From assembly GCF_013423785.1 (NCBI RefSeq), contig NZ_CP058952.1, positions 124,001 through 188,000 on the forward strand: a stretch of DNA of 64,000 nucleotides, read 5' to 3'. Of this stretch, positions 36,491 through 45,286 are shown piece after piece. The first letter of the stretch is position 1. Each line of letters starts with the position of its first letter. Position numbers and translations under genes: made by a program. The notes under the pieces are model-generated. The model ran no database searches. It was not told the DNA's origin and worked only from the letters and a program-made list of their open reading frames with translations. Source of the stretch: Chitinibacter fontanus (GTDB lineage Bacteria > Pseudomonadota > Gammaproteobacteria > Burkholderiales > Chitinibacteraceae).

Positions 36491-38233
36491 ATGGACGGCA
36501 TTTTCTTTTTGATGTTGCGGCGCTTGCGAGCGCCCATCATCATGCTAATCAGTATTTATGCCATTGCCGTGCTTGGGCTGGTATTAATTCCCGGCATCGA
36601 TGGCAATGGCAAGCCATACCACATCGACTTCTTTCACGCTTTTTATTTTATTAGCTACACCGCCACTTCAATCGGTTTTGGTGAAATACCACATCCATTT
36701 ACTTACCAGCAGCGCCTATGGGTGCTGCTGTGCATTTATCTGGCGGTAACTGGCTGGGCATATGCGATTGGTTCAATTTTTGGATTAATGCGTGATGAAT
36801 CGCTGCGCAAAGCAATTGCCCATGCGCGCTTCGGGCGCAAAGTACGCCGCATCAGCGAGCCTTTCTATTTAATTTGCGGTTACGGACAAACGGCGCGGAT
36901 TTTATGCAAAGTGCTGGATGATCTGGATATTCGCTTTGTCATTCTAGAGCTGCGTGAAGAGCGAATTAACGACATTGCTTTGGCCAATTTTCATTACGAT
37001 ACGCCAAGTTTTGCAGGTGATGCGGCCAACCCCGAGCTCCTTAAAATCGCCGGCATTGAACACCCGCACTGCATTGGCATCGTAGGTATTACCGGCAATG
37101 AAGAGGCCAATCTAGCCATCGCGATTAGCGCCTATGTACTACGGCCACAGATACTATCCATTTGTCGCAGCCGCAACCGCTCCGTGGCCGAAAACATGGC
37201 CTCCTTTGGCACCAATAAAGTCATCAATTTATTTGAAACCGTTGGGCGAAAATTCGCCCGGCGCTTACAACAACCCAATGTGGCCCAGCTTTGCGATGTA
37301 TTGGCTGATTTTCCGGGCAACCCAATCGCAACGGAGCCCCAACCGCCAGTTGGGCATTGGGTCATTGTTGGCTTTGGACGATTTGGCGCTGCTGTGTATC
37401 AGGCGTTGTTAGCGGCAGGCTGCAGCGTGACCGTGATAGACCCAGAGCCGCAAGCGCAACTACCGCCAGATTGTTTTATTCATGCCCTAGGTGTGGATGC
37501 GGCCTCATTGAAACAAGCAGGTATCGAGCATGCCGTTGGTTTGCTGGTGAGCCACGATAATGATGCCAATAATCTTTCTGCACTGGCCACTGCACGGGAA
37601 ATTAACCCGCAGCTATTCACAGTAGCGCGCCAAAACCTAACCCATAATCACATCCTGTTTACTGCCTTTAAACCTAATATCACGTCGATTCGGGCACAAA
37701 TTATTGCGCACGAATGCCTACGCGCGATGGAGAACCCATTATTGGCCGATGCAATGGCGCTAATTAGTCAGCAATCTGAAGCTTGGGCCGCGCAATTACT
37801 CCCACAATTGCTTGAACTTTGTAAAGGGAAAGTGCCAGAAATCTGGCGCATCCAATTTAACGCCCGCAACGCCTCTGCCGTGCATGCCATGCTGGCCCAA
37901 CCCCTTCCGCCGCTGCGTATTGAGCATTACACCCACGATGCGCTGAATCATGGCGATTCATTGCGCTGCCTAGCCTTGCTGCACCGCCATGCAGGCACAG
38001 ACACATTGCTGCCAACTGGCGATACGCCGCTGTATTTTGGTGACGAGCTCTTATTTATTGGTAATCACCACGCGCGGCTAGCGCACACTGCAGTACAAGA
38101 GAGCATTAGCTTGCTCGATTACATTCGCACCGGCCAAGAGCAGCCGCAAAGCTGGCTATTCCGCCGAATCGCACAATATCGACAAGACCAGAAAAACCCA
38201 CCGCTTAGCATCGCCGAACAAGGAGCTGATTAA
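36491..38233 (+). CDS. Two-helix K+ channel with duplicated TrkA-N domains
   Basis: A 580-aa protein. Two N-terminal membrane helices (about residues 14-34 and 73-98) enclose a pore loop with filter TATSIGFGE (57-65), related to the canonical T-V-G-Y-G-D. They are followed by two cytoplasmic TrkA-N/RCK domains, each with a Rossmann GxGxxG: LICGYGQTARILC near 128-140, and VIVGFGRFGAAVY near 290-302. Acidic residues end each second strand (VILELREE, VTVIDPEP). This is a ligand-gated potassium channel or efflux-type architecture. It is coupled to the small membrane gene upstream. Selectivity for K+ is inferred from the filter; GFGE is unusual. Confidence 0.85.
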   Translation: MDGIFFLMLRRLRAPIIMLISIYAIAVLGLVLIPGIDGNGKPYHIDFFHAFYFISYTATSIGFGEIPHPFTYQQRLWVLLCIYLAVTGWAYAIGSIFGLMRDESLRKAIAHARFGRKVRRISEPFYLICGYGQTARILCKVLDDLDIRFVILELREERINDIALANFHYDTPSFAGDAANPELLKIAGIEHPHCIGIVGITGNEEANLAIAISAYVLRPQILSICRSRNRSVAENMASFGTNKVINLFETVGRKFARRLQQPNVAQLCDVLADFPGNPIATEPQPPVGHWVIVGFGRFGAAVYQALLAAGCSVTVIDPEPQAQLPPDCFIHALGVDAASLKQAGIEHAVGLLVSHDNDANNLSALATAREINPQLFTVARQNLTHNHILFTAFKPNITSIRAQIIAHECLRAMENPLLADAMALISQQSEAWAAQLLPQLLELCKGKVPEIWRIQFNARNASAVHAMLAQPLPPLRIEHYTHDALNHGDSLRCLALLHRHAGTDTLLPTGDTPLYFGDELLFIGNHHARLAHTAVQESISLLDYIRTGQEQPQSWLFRRIAQYRQDQKNPPLSIAEQGAD

Positions 38234-38264
38234 ATTTTAATCAGTTTAATATTTTCCTTTTGAT

Positions 38265-38313
38265 ACAATTAGTTAATTAGATTATCCACATCTTACCCAA
38301 GTAGCTATCCTGC
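38265..38313 (+). repeat. Degenerate DnaA-box repeat, copy B
   Basis: ACAATTAGTTAATTAGA, then the consensus DnaA box TTATCCACA (38282-38290), then TCTTACCCAAGTAGCTATCC and TGC. Shares the trailing AGCTATCCTGC with copy C. Confidence 0.7.
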
Positions 38314-38467
38314 AAATTCGGGAGTAATTCCCAAACGGCGGCAATATAGCCCACGGATTGAATATTTCCAGCCAGCAACACAAATAGATAGCCAAATTGT
38401 GGGCAAAAAGCAAAAATCCGGCCTTTATTTGCCCATTTTTTAATCAATCCAATTTTATTCAATCAAT

Positions 38468-38515
38468 ACAGCCAGTTAATCGGCTTATCCACAACTTACC
38501 CCATTAGCTATCCTG
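38468..38515 (+). repeat. Degenerate DnaA-box repeat, copy C
   Basis: ACAGCCAGTTAATCGGC, then the consensus DnaA box TTATCCACA (38485-38493), then ACTTACCCCATTAGCTATCC and TGC. Confidence 0.7.
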
Positions 38516-38589
38516 CTTGAATGGGAATAAGCCGTTTATTCGCGCCACAATAGCCTAAATTTTAAGCATTACAAGAAAAATCCATTAAG

Positions 38590-38636
38590 ACAGCCATTTA
38601 GCGCGTTTACCCACAGGCTATACATTTTCTTATGCA
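38590..38636 (+). repeat. Degenerate DnaA-box repeat, copy D
   Basis: ACAGCCATTTAGCGCGT, then TTACCCACA (38607-38615), then GGCTATACATTTTCTTATGC. The most diverged copy; the right half is shortened. Confidence 0.55.
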
Positions 38637-38689
38637 CGCTAAATGTGTACGAAGGCCTAATCCAGTGGAAAACAAACTGTTGAACAATA

Positions 38690-38716
38690 AAAAAGGCACT
38701 CAAGTGAGTGCCTTTT
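38690..38716 (-). terminator. Rho-independent terminator of the 2-hydroxyacid dehydrogenase operon
   Basis: AAAAGGCACTCA (38691-38702) and TGAGTGCCTTTT (38705-38716) form a 12-pair stem; the minus-strand side continues with T. It lies 23 bases past the dehydrogenase stop. Confidence 0.9.
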
Positions 38717-38739
38717 GCTAAATTCATCACTGAAAGCCA

Positions 38740-39705
38740 TCAAAGCAGATGACGTGGCTCGCCGCGCAAAAAAGCCGCCACATTATCAATCAACTGGTCG
38801 GCCAGCGTTTGCATGGTTTCAACACTGGCCCAGGCTACATGCGGCGTGACAATCAGATTGGGTAAATCAGCCAGCAACAGCGGAGCACCAGCCCGTGGCG
38901 GCTCAGTCAGCAGCACATCCAAGCCCGCGCCAGCGATCACGCCGGCTTGCAATGCCGCAAGCAAAGCCGCTTCATCAATCAGCCCGCCGCGCGCAGTATT
39001 GAGCACGATCGCGCTACGTTTCATTTGTGCCAGTTCGGCTGCACCAATCAAATTGCGGGTTTGCTCGTTAAGCGGGCAATGTAGGCTGATCACATCGGCA
39101 GTTTGTAAGGCCGCTTCCCAGCTTAAATATCCAGCCCGCACACTGCTAGCGCCTTTGCGCTCAACAAAAAAGGTCTGCATGCCAAATGCTTGCGCCAGTT
39201 TGGCCGTTGCCTGCCCCAGCGCGCCCGAGCCAATTACCGCCATCCGGCTACCCGCCAAGTCGTGCATAGCTTCGGCTGGCGTGCGTGCAAACAGGCAAAA
39301 GCCCGGCGCGTTTTGCCATTCACCCGCTTGCACCCGCTGGCGATACACCAGCAACTGGCGACGCAAGGCGAGCAATAACATTAGGGTATGTTCCGCTACG
39401 CCATGAATGGCATAGTCTCGGATATTACACACCCCCACCCTATATTCGCGGGCGGCGGCCATATCAATGATGTTGTAGCCCGTGGCCGCTACTGCGATCA
39501 GTTTTAGCTCTGGCAAAGCAGCCAGCATCTCGCGCGTAATTGGCACTTTATTGGTAATCGCCACCGTCGCGCCTTGCAAGCGCTCGATGACTTGCTCGGG
39601 CGCGGTTTGTGGATAGCTTTGCCAGCGATGCGGCACATCCAGCGGCTTGAGCGGAACGGGTAAGGTGTTTTGGTCAAGAAATACTATTAAATCGGGCTGA
39701 GTCAT
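38740..39705 (-). CDS. D-2-hydroxyacid dehydrogenase (hydroxypyruvate/glycerate type)
   Basis: An NAD(P)-dependent dehydrogenase of 321 aa. The Rossmann motif is slightly altered (VIGSGALGQATAKLA, near residue 158). The catalytic triad is intact: Arg in LNTARGGLIDE, Glu in LDVLLTEPP, His in VTPHVAWAS. The N-terminal ITNKVPITREMLAALP and VAATGYNIIDMAAA match glycerate or hydroxypyruvate dehydrogenases (HprA-like), so the likely reaction is hydroxypyruvate/glyoxylate reduction; the exact substrate is inferred. Its ATG overlaps the stop of the upstream ArgP-like regulator gene by 4 bases, so regulator and enzyme are co-translated. Confidence 0.88.
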   Translation of the reverse strand: MTQPDLIVFLDQNTLPVPLKPLDVPHRWQSYPQTAPEQVIERLQGATVAITNKVPITREMLAALPELKLIAVAATGYNIIDMAAAREYRVGVCNIRDYAIHGVAEHTLMLLLALRRQLLVYRQRVQAGEWQNAPGFCLFARTPAEAMHDLAGSRMAVIGSGALGQATAKLAQAFGMQTFFVERKGASSVRAGYLSWEAALQTADVISLHCPLNEQTRNLIGAAELAQMKRSAIVLNTARGGLIDEAALLAALQAGVIAGAGLDVLLTEPPRAGAPLLLADLPNLIVTPHVAWASVETMQTLADQLIDNVAAFLRGEPRHLL

Positions 39706-40613
39706 GGGTTTTCCGTCTTCAAATATTGCTGCGCAAACGCTTGCAGCGCTTGGCTAAATAATTGCGCCGGGCGCGTCTGGCGCGCCCAGTGGTGCCAAAA
39801 CAGCGGCGTGGCATGCGCAAACGCGGGCAGCGCCAGCAATTGCCCACTCGCCAGCGCGGCGGCCGCTTGCTGATGCGGCACCACGGCATAGGCCACGCCC
39901 GCAACAGCGGCGGCATACAAAGCATTACTTTCCGGAATCACATGACAGGGGTATTGCCCTTCAAGCAAGCCCCAGCGCTCGCGCAGCAAACGCCGATGTA
40001 GGCTGTCTTTGCGCGAAAACACTGCGGCGGGAGCTTGTATCAATTGCGGCAACCAATCAGGCGAGGCTGGGCTAGCCGCTAAATACTGCGCAACAAATTG
40101 CGGCGTGGCGACCCCGATATATTGCATACTACCCAGTGGTAATACGCCACAGCCAGCAACTGCAATGGGCTGCGTACTAATACATCCAGACACCTCCCCC
40201 GAGCGCAGCAAATCAAGCGTATAGGCCTCGTCATCAACCACGCATTCGAGCAACAAACGTTGCTCGGCCAACACCGGCGCCAAGGCAGCCAGCAAGCCCA
40301 AGGCCAAACTGTCGGCATTGACCCCCACCGACAGCGTGAGCCATTCGCCAACATTATTTTGCTGCGCCACCTGCTCGGCCAGCTCGCCTTCCAGTGCGCG
40401 GACCTGCCGCACATGCGCCAGTAGTTTTTCACCTGTTTGCGTCGCACACAAAGGGTTTTCACGCCGCAGCAATACTTCGCCGTGTCGCTCTTCGAGCTGG
40501 CGAATCCGCTGCGAAATTGCGGAGGGCGTTAAGTGCAGACGTTTGGCAGCCGCATCAAAACTGCCACAGCGCAATACCATATCCAGTGCTTCAAGAAGTT
40601 TGTAATCAAACAT
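39702..40613 (-). CDS. LysR-type regulator, second ArgP-like protein
   Basis: 303 aa with the ArgP/LysG-type HTH (RLHLTPSAISQRIRQLEERH near residue 25-44), the same signature as the regulator at 34117. The co-inducer domain follows. It is divergent from lysA, whose promoter lies in the 160-base gap, and overlaps the following 2-hydroxyacid dehydrogenase by 4 bases. In E. coli lysA is controlled by LysR, a different subgroup; here an ArgP-type protein occupies that place. A role in lysine-dependent control of lysA is therefore inferred. Confidence 0.85.
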   Translation of the reverse strand: MFDYKLLEALDMVLRCGSFDAAAKRLHLTPSAISQRIRQLEERHGEVLLRRENPLCATQTGEKLLAHVRQVRALEGELAEQVAQQNNVGEWLTLSVGVNADSLALGLLAALAPVLAEQRLLLECVVDDEAYTLDLLRSGEVSGCISTQPIAVAGCGVLPLGSMQYIGVATPQFVAQYLAASPASPDWLPQLIQAPAAVFSRKDSLHRRLLRERWGLLEGQYPCHVIPESNALYAAAVAGVAYAVVPHQQAAAALASGQLLALPAFAHATPLFWHHWARQTRPAQLFSQALQAFAQQYLKTENP

Positions 40614-40774
40614 AATTCATCAGCCCAACCGCCAACTGCATCGCTACCCAGTCACGGTCAGGCGGGCATCCTTTAGCCAAATTGCATGAGGGCAAGAATT
40701 TATCGTTTTACCATGTTTACGGGCTCTGTTTGAATAGCTACATCAAAAAACGACTTCATCAACGAGCCCACATC

Positions 40775-42007
40775 ATGAAACCACTGAATGGCGCGCAAGT
40801 CGCGCAAATCGCCCAGCAATTTGGCACCCCAGTCTGGACTTATGACGCCGCCACGATTCGCGAGCGGATTAGCCAGCTCAAAATGTTCGACACGATTCGT
40901 TTTGCGCAAAAAGCCAACTCGAATATCCATATCCTGCGTCTGATGCGCGAGCAAGGCGTTAAAGTCGATTCAGTATCATTGGGTGAAATCGAGCGCGCCG
41001 TGGCAGCGGGATTCGCCACCGGAGCAGGCAGCGACGATATTGTGTTTACCGCCGATTTGCTCGATCGCGCCACACTGGCACGCGTAGTCGAGCTGGATAT
41101 TCAAGTGAACTGCGGCAGCCCGCAAATGCTGGAACAACTGGGCCAAGCCCACCCCGGCCATCGAGTATGGTTGCGCGTAAACCCCGGTTTTGGTCACGGC
41201 CACAGCCAGAAAACCAACACCGGCGGCGAGCAAAGCAAACACGGTATCTGGCACGAGCAAATTCCTGAAGCGCTGGCGCTGATTAACCAATACAACCTGG
41301 AACTCGTCGGTCTGCATATGCACATTGGCTCGGGCGTGGATTACAGCCATTTGCAAGAAGTCTGCGCTGCGATGGTGGCACAGGTGAAAGAATCTGGCCG
41401 TGATATTCAGGCAATTTCGGCCGGTGGCGGCCTATCCATCCCGTATCGCGTTGGCGGTGAAACCATCGACACCGCGCATTATTTCAGCCTGTGGGATGCG
41501 GCGCGCAATGAAATTGCCGCGCATCTGGGTCACCCTGTTCATTTAGAAATTGAGCCGGGCCGTTTCCTCGTCGCCGAAAGCGGCAAATTGATTACTGAAG
41601 TGCGCGCCAAAAAAGACGTCGGCAGCAATCATTTTGTACTGGTTGACGCAGGCTTTTCTGATCTGATGCGTCCAGCGATGTACGGCAGTTTCCATGAAAT
41701 CAGCGTATTGCGCGCGGATGGTTCTGCAGCAGGTGGCAACACACGCGGCACAGTGCTAGCCGGCCCATTATGCGAATCGGGCGATGTATTCACGCAAGAA
41801 GAAGGTGGCGTAGTCACGCCACGCGAATTGCCCACCTGCGAAATCGGGGACTGGGTGGTGCTGCACGATACCGGCGCGTATGGCGCCAGCATGTCGAGTA
41901 ACTACAATACCCGCCCGCTGATCGCCGAAGTAATGATTAATGCCGAGCAAGTCAAGCAAATCCGCCGCCGCCAAACCGTCGCCGAATTGCTGGCGCTGGA
42001 AAACTAA
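40775..42007 (+). CDS. lysA: Diaminopimelate decarboxylase
   Basis: LysA makes L-lysine from meso-diaminopimelate, the last step of lysine synthesis. The 410-aa protein aligns well with E. coli LysA from memory: GTPVWTYDAATIRERI, the PLP Lys in RFAQKANSNIHILRLM (K46), HMHIGSGVDYSHL, SAGGGLSIPYR, IEPGRFLVAESG and the substrate Cys region AGPLCESGDVFT. The open frame starts at a TTG 93 bases upstream, but ATG 40775 begins the conserved protein. Divergent from the ArgP-like gene and followed by a strong terminator. Confidence 0.95.
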   Translation: MKPLNGAQVAQIAQQFGTPVWTYDAATIRERISQLKMFDTIRFAQKANSNIHILRLMREQGVKVDSVSLGEIERAVAAGFATGAGSDDIVFTADLLDRATLARVVELDIQVNCGSPQMLEQLGQAHPGHRVWLRVNPGFGHGHSQKTNTGGEQSKHGIWHEQIPEALALINQYNLELVGLHMHIGSGVDYSHLQEVCAAMVAQVKESGRDIQAISAGGGLSIPYRVGGETIDTAHYFSLWDAARNEIAAHLGHPVHLEIEPGRFLVAESGKLITEVRAKKDVGSNHFVLVDAGFSDLMRPAMYGSFHEISVLRADGSAAGGNTRGTVLAGPLCESGDVFTQEEGGVVTPRELPTCEIGDWVVLHDTGAYGASMSSNYNTRPLIAEVMINAEQVKQIRRRQTVAELLALEN

Positions 42008-42076
42008 GCTCAGCAAAATGCAGCAGGAAAAACCACAAGCCAATTAATTAACAGCGCGGTGGTATTCATTTCAAAT

Positions 42077-42108
42077 AAAATGGCTTGCACAGTTTGCAAG
42101 CCATTTTT
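42077..42108 (+). terminator. Rho-independent terminator of lysA
   Basis: AAAATGGCTTGC (42077-42088) and GCAAGCCATTTT (42096-42107) form a perfect 12-pair stem with a 7-base loop and five T. Confidence 0.92.
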
Positions 42109-42158
42109 ATTGCGCTTAGCGCAGCCATTGTGCTGATCGAGGCAATGCGGAGAATAAA

Positions 42159-43370
42159 ATGAATACCAACATTATTACCATTGGCACTTATGGCACGCTG
42201 GTCGCCGCCTCATTAGTTTTGCTCTTTGGCCGCGTACTAGTCGAGAAAACTGCGCCGCTCAAGGCCTTTACCATTCCCGAGCCAGTGGCGGGCGGTCTCG
42301 TCGTCGCGCTACTGATGCTACTAGCACAGCAAGTGGCCGGAGTTAGCGTGAAATTTGATACCAGCATTCAAACCCCGTTGATGCTGGCGTTTTTTGCCAC
42401 CATTGGTCTATCCGCCAATCTGGCCAGCCTGCGCGCGGGTGGCAGCGTAATGGTGAAATTTCTATTTGTGGTGCTTGGCCTGCTGCTGATGCAAAACATC
42501 ATCGGCATTAGCTTAGCCAACTTACTCGGGCTCAATAGTCATCTAGGCCTACTCGCAGGCTCGATTACCTTATCGGGTGGCCATGGCACTGGGGCTGCAT
42601 GGAGCAAAGTCTTTACCGAACAATTTGGCATTACCGGTGCCACCGAGCTAGCCATGGCCTGCGCGACGTTTGGTTTGGTATTGGGTGGTTTAATTGGTGG
42701 GCCGGTGGCCAAAATTTTGCTAAAAAAAGTGACCGCACCCGGCGCAGAACACAATCAAGACCGCGACCCAAGCATGTTTGAAGAACCGCAAGCCACTCGG
42801 CTGATTACGGTGAATTCTTTCATCGAATCACTGGCTCTGATTGTACTGAGCTTGGCGGGCGGCCATATGCTAGCCGAAGCGCTAGCAGGAACTGCATTCG
42901 AACTGCCGACTTTTGTCTGCGTGCTATTCAATGGCGTGTTACTGCGCAATATCCTGTCTGGCTTGGGCTGGTATGAAGTGTTTGATCGCGAAATTTCGGT
43001 GTTGGGCAATGTGAGCTTGGCGCTGTTTTTGGCGATGGCATTGATGAGCTTACGCCTGTGGGAGCTGGCCAATTTGGCGCTGCCGATGCTATTGATTTTG
43101 ATCGTACAAGCCGGTGCCATGGCCGCTTACGCCATATTTGTCACTTTCCGTGTGATGGGTAAAAACTATGATGCAGTGGTACTGGCAGCAGGCCATTGCG
43201 GCTTTGGCTTGGGCGCAACCCCAACTGCGATTGCAAATATGCAGGCAGTTACTCATCGCTTTGGCCCATCGCATTTGGCCTTTATTGTTGTACCCATGGT
43301 TGGCGCATTTTTCATCGATATTGCAAATGCGATCATTATTAAATTATTTATGGCCTTGCCGATTTTTTAA
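42159..43370 (+). CDS. gltS: Sodium/glutamate symporter GltS
   Basis: GltS imports glutamate with Na+. The 403-aa polytopic protein has the two inverted membrane halves typical of the ESS family. Pore-loop signatures: LLAGSITLSGGHGTGAAWSK in the first half, and AAGHCGFGLGATPTAIANMQ in the second. GGAG lies just before ATG 42159. It follows the lysA terminator and appears to be a single gene. Confidence 0.94.
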   Translation: MNTNIITIGTYGTLVAASLVLLFGRVLVEKTAPLKAFTIPEPVAGGLVVALLMLLAQQVAGVSVKFDTSIQTPLMLAFFATIGLSANLASLRAGGSVMVKFLFVVLGLLLMQNIIGISLANLLGLNSHLGLLAGSITLSGGHGTGAAWSKVFTEQFGITGATELAMACATFGLVLGGLIGGPVAKILLKKVTAPGAEHNQDRDPSMFEEPQATRLITVNSFIESLALIVLSLAGGHMLAEALAGTAFELPTFVCVLFNGVLLRNILSGLGWYEVFDREISVLGNVSLALFLAMALMSLRLWELANLALPMLLILIVQAGAMAAYAIFVTFRVMGKNYDAVVLAAGHCGFGLGATPTAIANMQAVTHRFGPSHLAFIVVPMVGAFFIDIANAIIIKLFMALPIF

Positions 43371-43440
43371 TTCACCAGGCATATCCCCATACACTAATCA
43401 ATAAATGCGCGTTAGCACTATACCGTTAAGAGAAAATACT

Positions 43441-43992
43441 ATGAGTCAGGTTCATATTTATGTGGCAACTGGTTTTGAAGAAGTGGAACTCATTACGGTG
43501 GCCGATATTTTGCGTCGCAGCGAAATCCCAACTCAGCTTATCTCGCTCAACGAACAGCTCAATGTGGTGGGCGCACATGCCATCTCTATCTGCGCAGATT
43601 TACCATTTAGTGCAGCCTCGGACCAACCCGAACTGATTATCTTGCCCGGTGGCGGCCCGGGCACGCAAGCCATGTTACAACATCACCCATTGCACCAGCG
43701 CTTAATTAGTCAAATTGATGCGGGTAAACGCCTTGCTGCCATTTGCGCAGCGCCGATGGTGTTGGCACAGATTGGTTTATTAGCCAATAAAAACGCCTGC
43801 TGCTTTCCCGGCTGTGAAGCCCAGCTTCTGGCTGGACAAGCCCAAATTACGGCCTTTAATGTCGTCACCGACGGCCTTATCACCACCTCCCGTGGCCCCG
43901 CGACAGCAGCGCTTTTTGCGTTAGAGTTAGTTCGTCAATTGAAAGATGATGCGACCGCACAGCAGGTTGGCAAAGCCATGCTTTACCTATGA
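43441..43992 (+). CDS. DJ-1/PfpI family protein, YajL-like
   Basis: A 183-aa protein of the DJ-1/PfpI superfamily, close to YajL (chaperone/glyoxalase III or deglycase activities reported for relatives). The opening VHIYVATGFEEVELITVADI-LRR is diagnostic, with Glu in GFEEVE. LIILPGGGPGTQAM and the nucleophile elbow AAICAAPMVLAQIGLL (Cys) follow. Start ATG 43441 is preferred over ATG 43405, which would add 12 unmatched residues. The gene is alone, with no clear terminator. Confidence 0.88.
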   Translation: MSQVHIYVATGFEEVELITVADILRRSEIPTQLISLNEQLNVVGAHAISICADLPFSAASDQPELIILPGGGPGTQAMLQHHPLHQRLISQIDAGKRLAAICAAPMVLAQIGLLANKNACCFPGCEAQLLAGQAQITAFNVVTDGLITTSRGPATAALFALELVRQLKDDATAQQVGKAMLYL

Positions 43993-44160
43993 AAGCACAA
44001 TACCCACACACGTATTTCACCAAAATCAAATTAGTTACTTAATCACAAAGGGATACCCCCCAAAAATCCACCCCAAAGGCCTTACAGCACACTGGAACAA
44101 GTTGATTTGATGGAGATGTTATAATGCCAAGATACTTGAAATACTCTGCGGCATATCTTC

Positions 44161-45162
44161 ATGAATAGCACTTCATCAATCAGCCAGCTTTCAACTGAAT
44201 CGCTGGACACTGCGCTTACGCTACTTCGGGCTGGCCAGTTGGTTGGCATTCCGACCGAAACTGTCTATGGGCTAGCAGCCGACGCAAGTCAGCCCGCAGC
44301 AGTGGCTAAAATTTTCGCGACCAAAGGTCGTCCAGCTGATCACCCCGTCATCGTGCACATTGCAGGCGCCGCACAATTAGAACACTGGGCACAAAATATC
44401 CCTGATGAAGCCTATTTATTAGCCGAGCATTTCTGGCCAGGGCCACTCACGCTGATTTTGGAGCGTCAGCCCCACGTATCAGACGCTGTAACTGGCGGGC
44501 AAAACACTGTTGGGCTGCGTGCACCAGCACACCCGCTAACTCACCAACTGTTGCAACAATTCGGCGGCGGCCTCGCGGCGCCAAGCGCCAATCAATTTGG
44601 CCACGTCAGCCCCACAACAGCAGCCCATGTCCGTAGCGAATTTAGCCCAGAGGTTTTGCAATTAGTCCTTGATGGCGGCCCCTGCGAAGTGGGGGTTGAA
44701 TCAACGATAGTGAGCTTAGTAGGCGAAAAACCGAAATTATTACGCCCAGGCGGCGTTTCCCGCGAAGCGATCGAAGCGGTGTTGGGCGATGATCTAGAGC
44801 ACCATACCAATCAACACAGCGCCAAACAGCGCGTCTCTGGTCTGCTTGATTCGCACTACGCACCGCGCACCCCACTCATCACCGGCAACTGGCCAGCAGT
44901 TTTAGAGCAAGCACAGCAACGACAGGCACAGGGTCAAAGGGTGATCATTATCACCGCCGAAGCACGGGGAGATGAAACAAAACTTCCACTGCACCTAATG
45001 CCTGCTAACAGTGATAAATACGCACAAGCACTGTATGCCACGCTTAGATCACTGGACTTAGCCGATTACGATGCATTATTGCTAGAGCTACCGCCCAGCA
45101 CCAGCGAATGGCTAGCAGTTCAAGACCGATTGCAACGTGCAGCACATCACAAGTTGTATTAA
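44161..45162 (+). CDS. Threonylcarbamoyl-AMP synthase, Sua5 type
   Basis: It makes threonylcarbamoyl-AMP for the t6A37 tRNA modification. The 333-aa length is that of full Sua5 (catalytic YrdC domain plus C-terminal Sua5 domain), not the 190-aa TsaC. YrdC motifs: GQLVGIPTETVYGLAADA, KIFATKGRPADHPVIVHI, FWPGPLTLIL and TVGLRAPAHP. The C-terminal domain begins after the linker SGLLDSHYAPRTPLI. No good ribosome binding site precedes ATG 44161. It lies 125 bases before the pilin operon, same strand. Confidence 0.92.
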   Translation: MNSTSSISQLSTESLDTALTLLRAGQLVGIPTETVYGLAADASQPAAVAKIFATKGRPADHPVIVHIAGAAQLEHWAQNIPDEAYLLAEHFWPGPLTLILERQPHVSDAVTGGQNTVGLRAPAHPLTHQLLQQFGGGLAAPSANQFGHVSPTTAAHVRSEFSPEVLQLVLDGGPCEVGVESTIVSLVGEKPKLLRPGGVSREAIEAVLGDDLEHHTNQHSAKQRVSGLLDSHYAPRTPLITGNWPAVLEQAQQRQAQGQRVIIITAEARGDETKLPLHLMPANSDKYAQALYATLRSLDLADYDALLLELPPSTSEWLAVQDRLQRAAHHKLY

Positions 45163-45237
45163 GCAATTAGAGAAAAACGACCACTTATCCTCGATTAGTA
45201 ACCGCTCTGCGCCTCAGATCACACCTCACTTGCGGCT

Positions 45238-45255
45238 GTAAGGTAAAAACCTTAC
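45238..45255 (+). repeat. Short inverted repeat before pilE
   Basis: GTAAGG and CCTTAC flank TAAAAA in the leader of the pilin operon, about 30 bases before the pilE start. Too small for a terminator; it could be a leader hairpin or an operator. Confidence 0.4.
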
Positions 45256-45286
45256 GATGCAAAAAACTAGAACTGGAGAACTTGGT

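Larger units (their letters stand above)
38234..38739. other. 506-base non-coding gap with repeat copies B, C and D
   Basis: No credible gene. The A+T-rich DNA contains three copies of the DnaA-box repeat (38265, 38468, 38590) and, at the right end, the terminator of the 2-hydroxyacid dehydrogenase gene. Confidence 0.65.
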
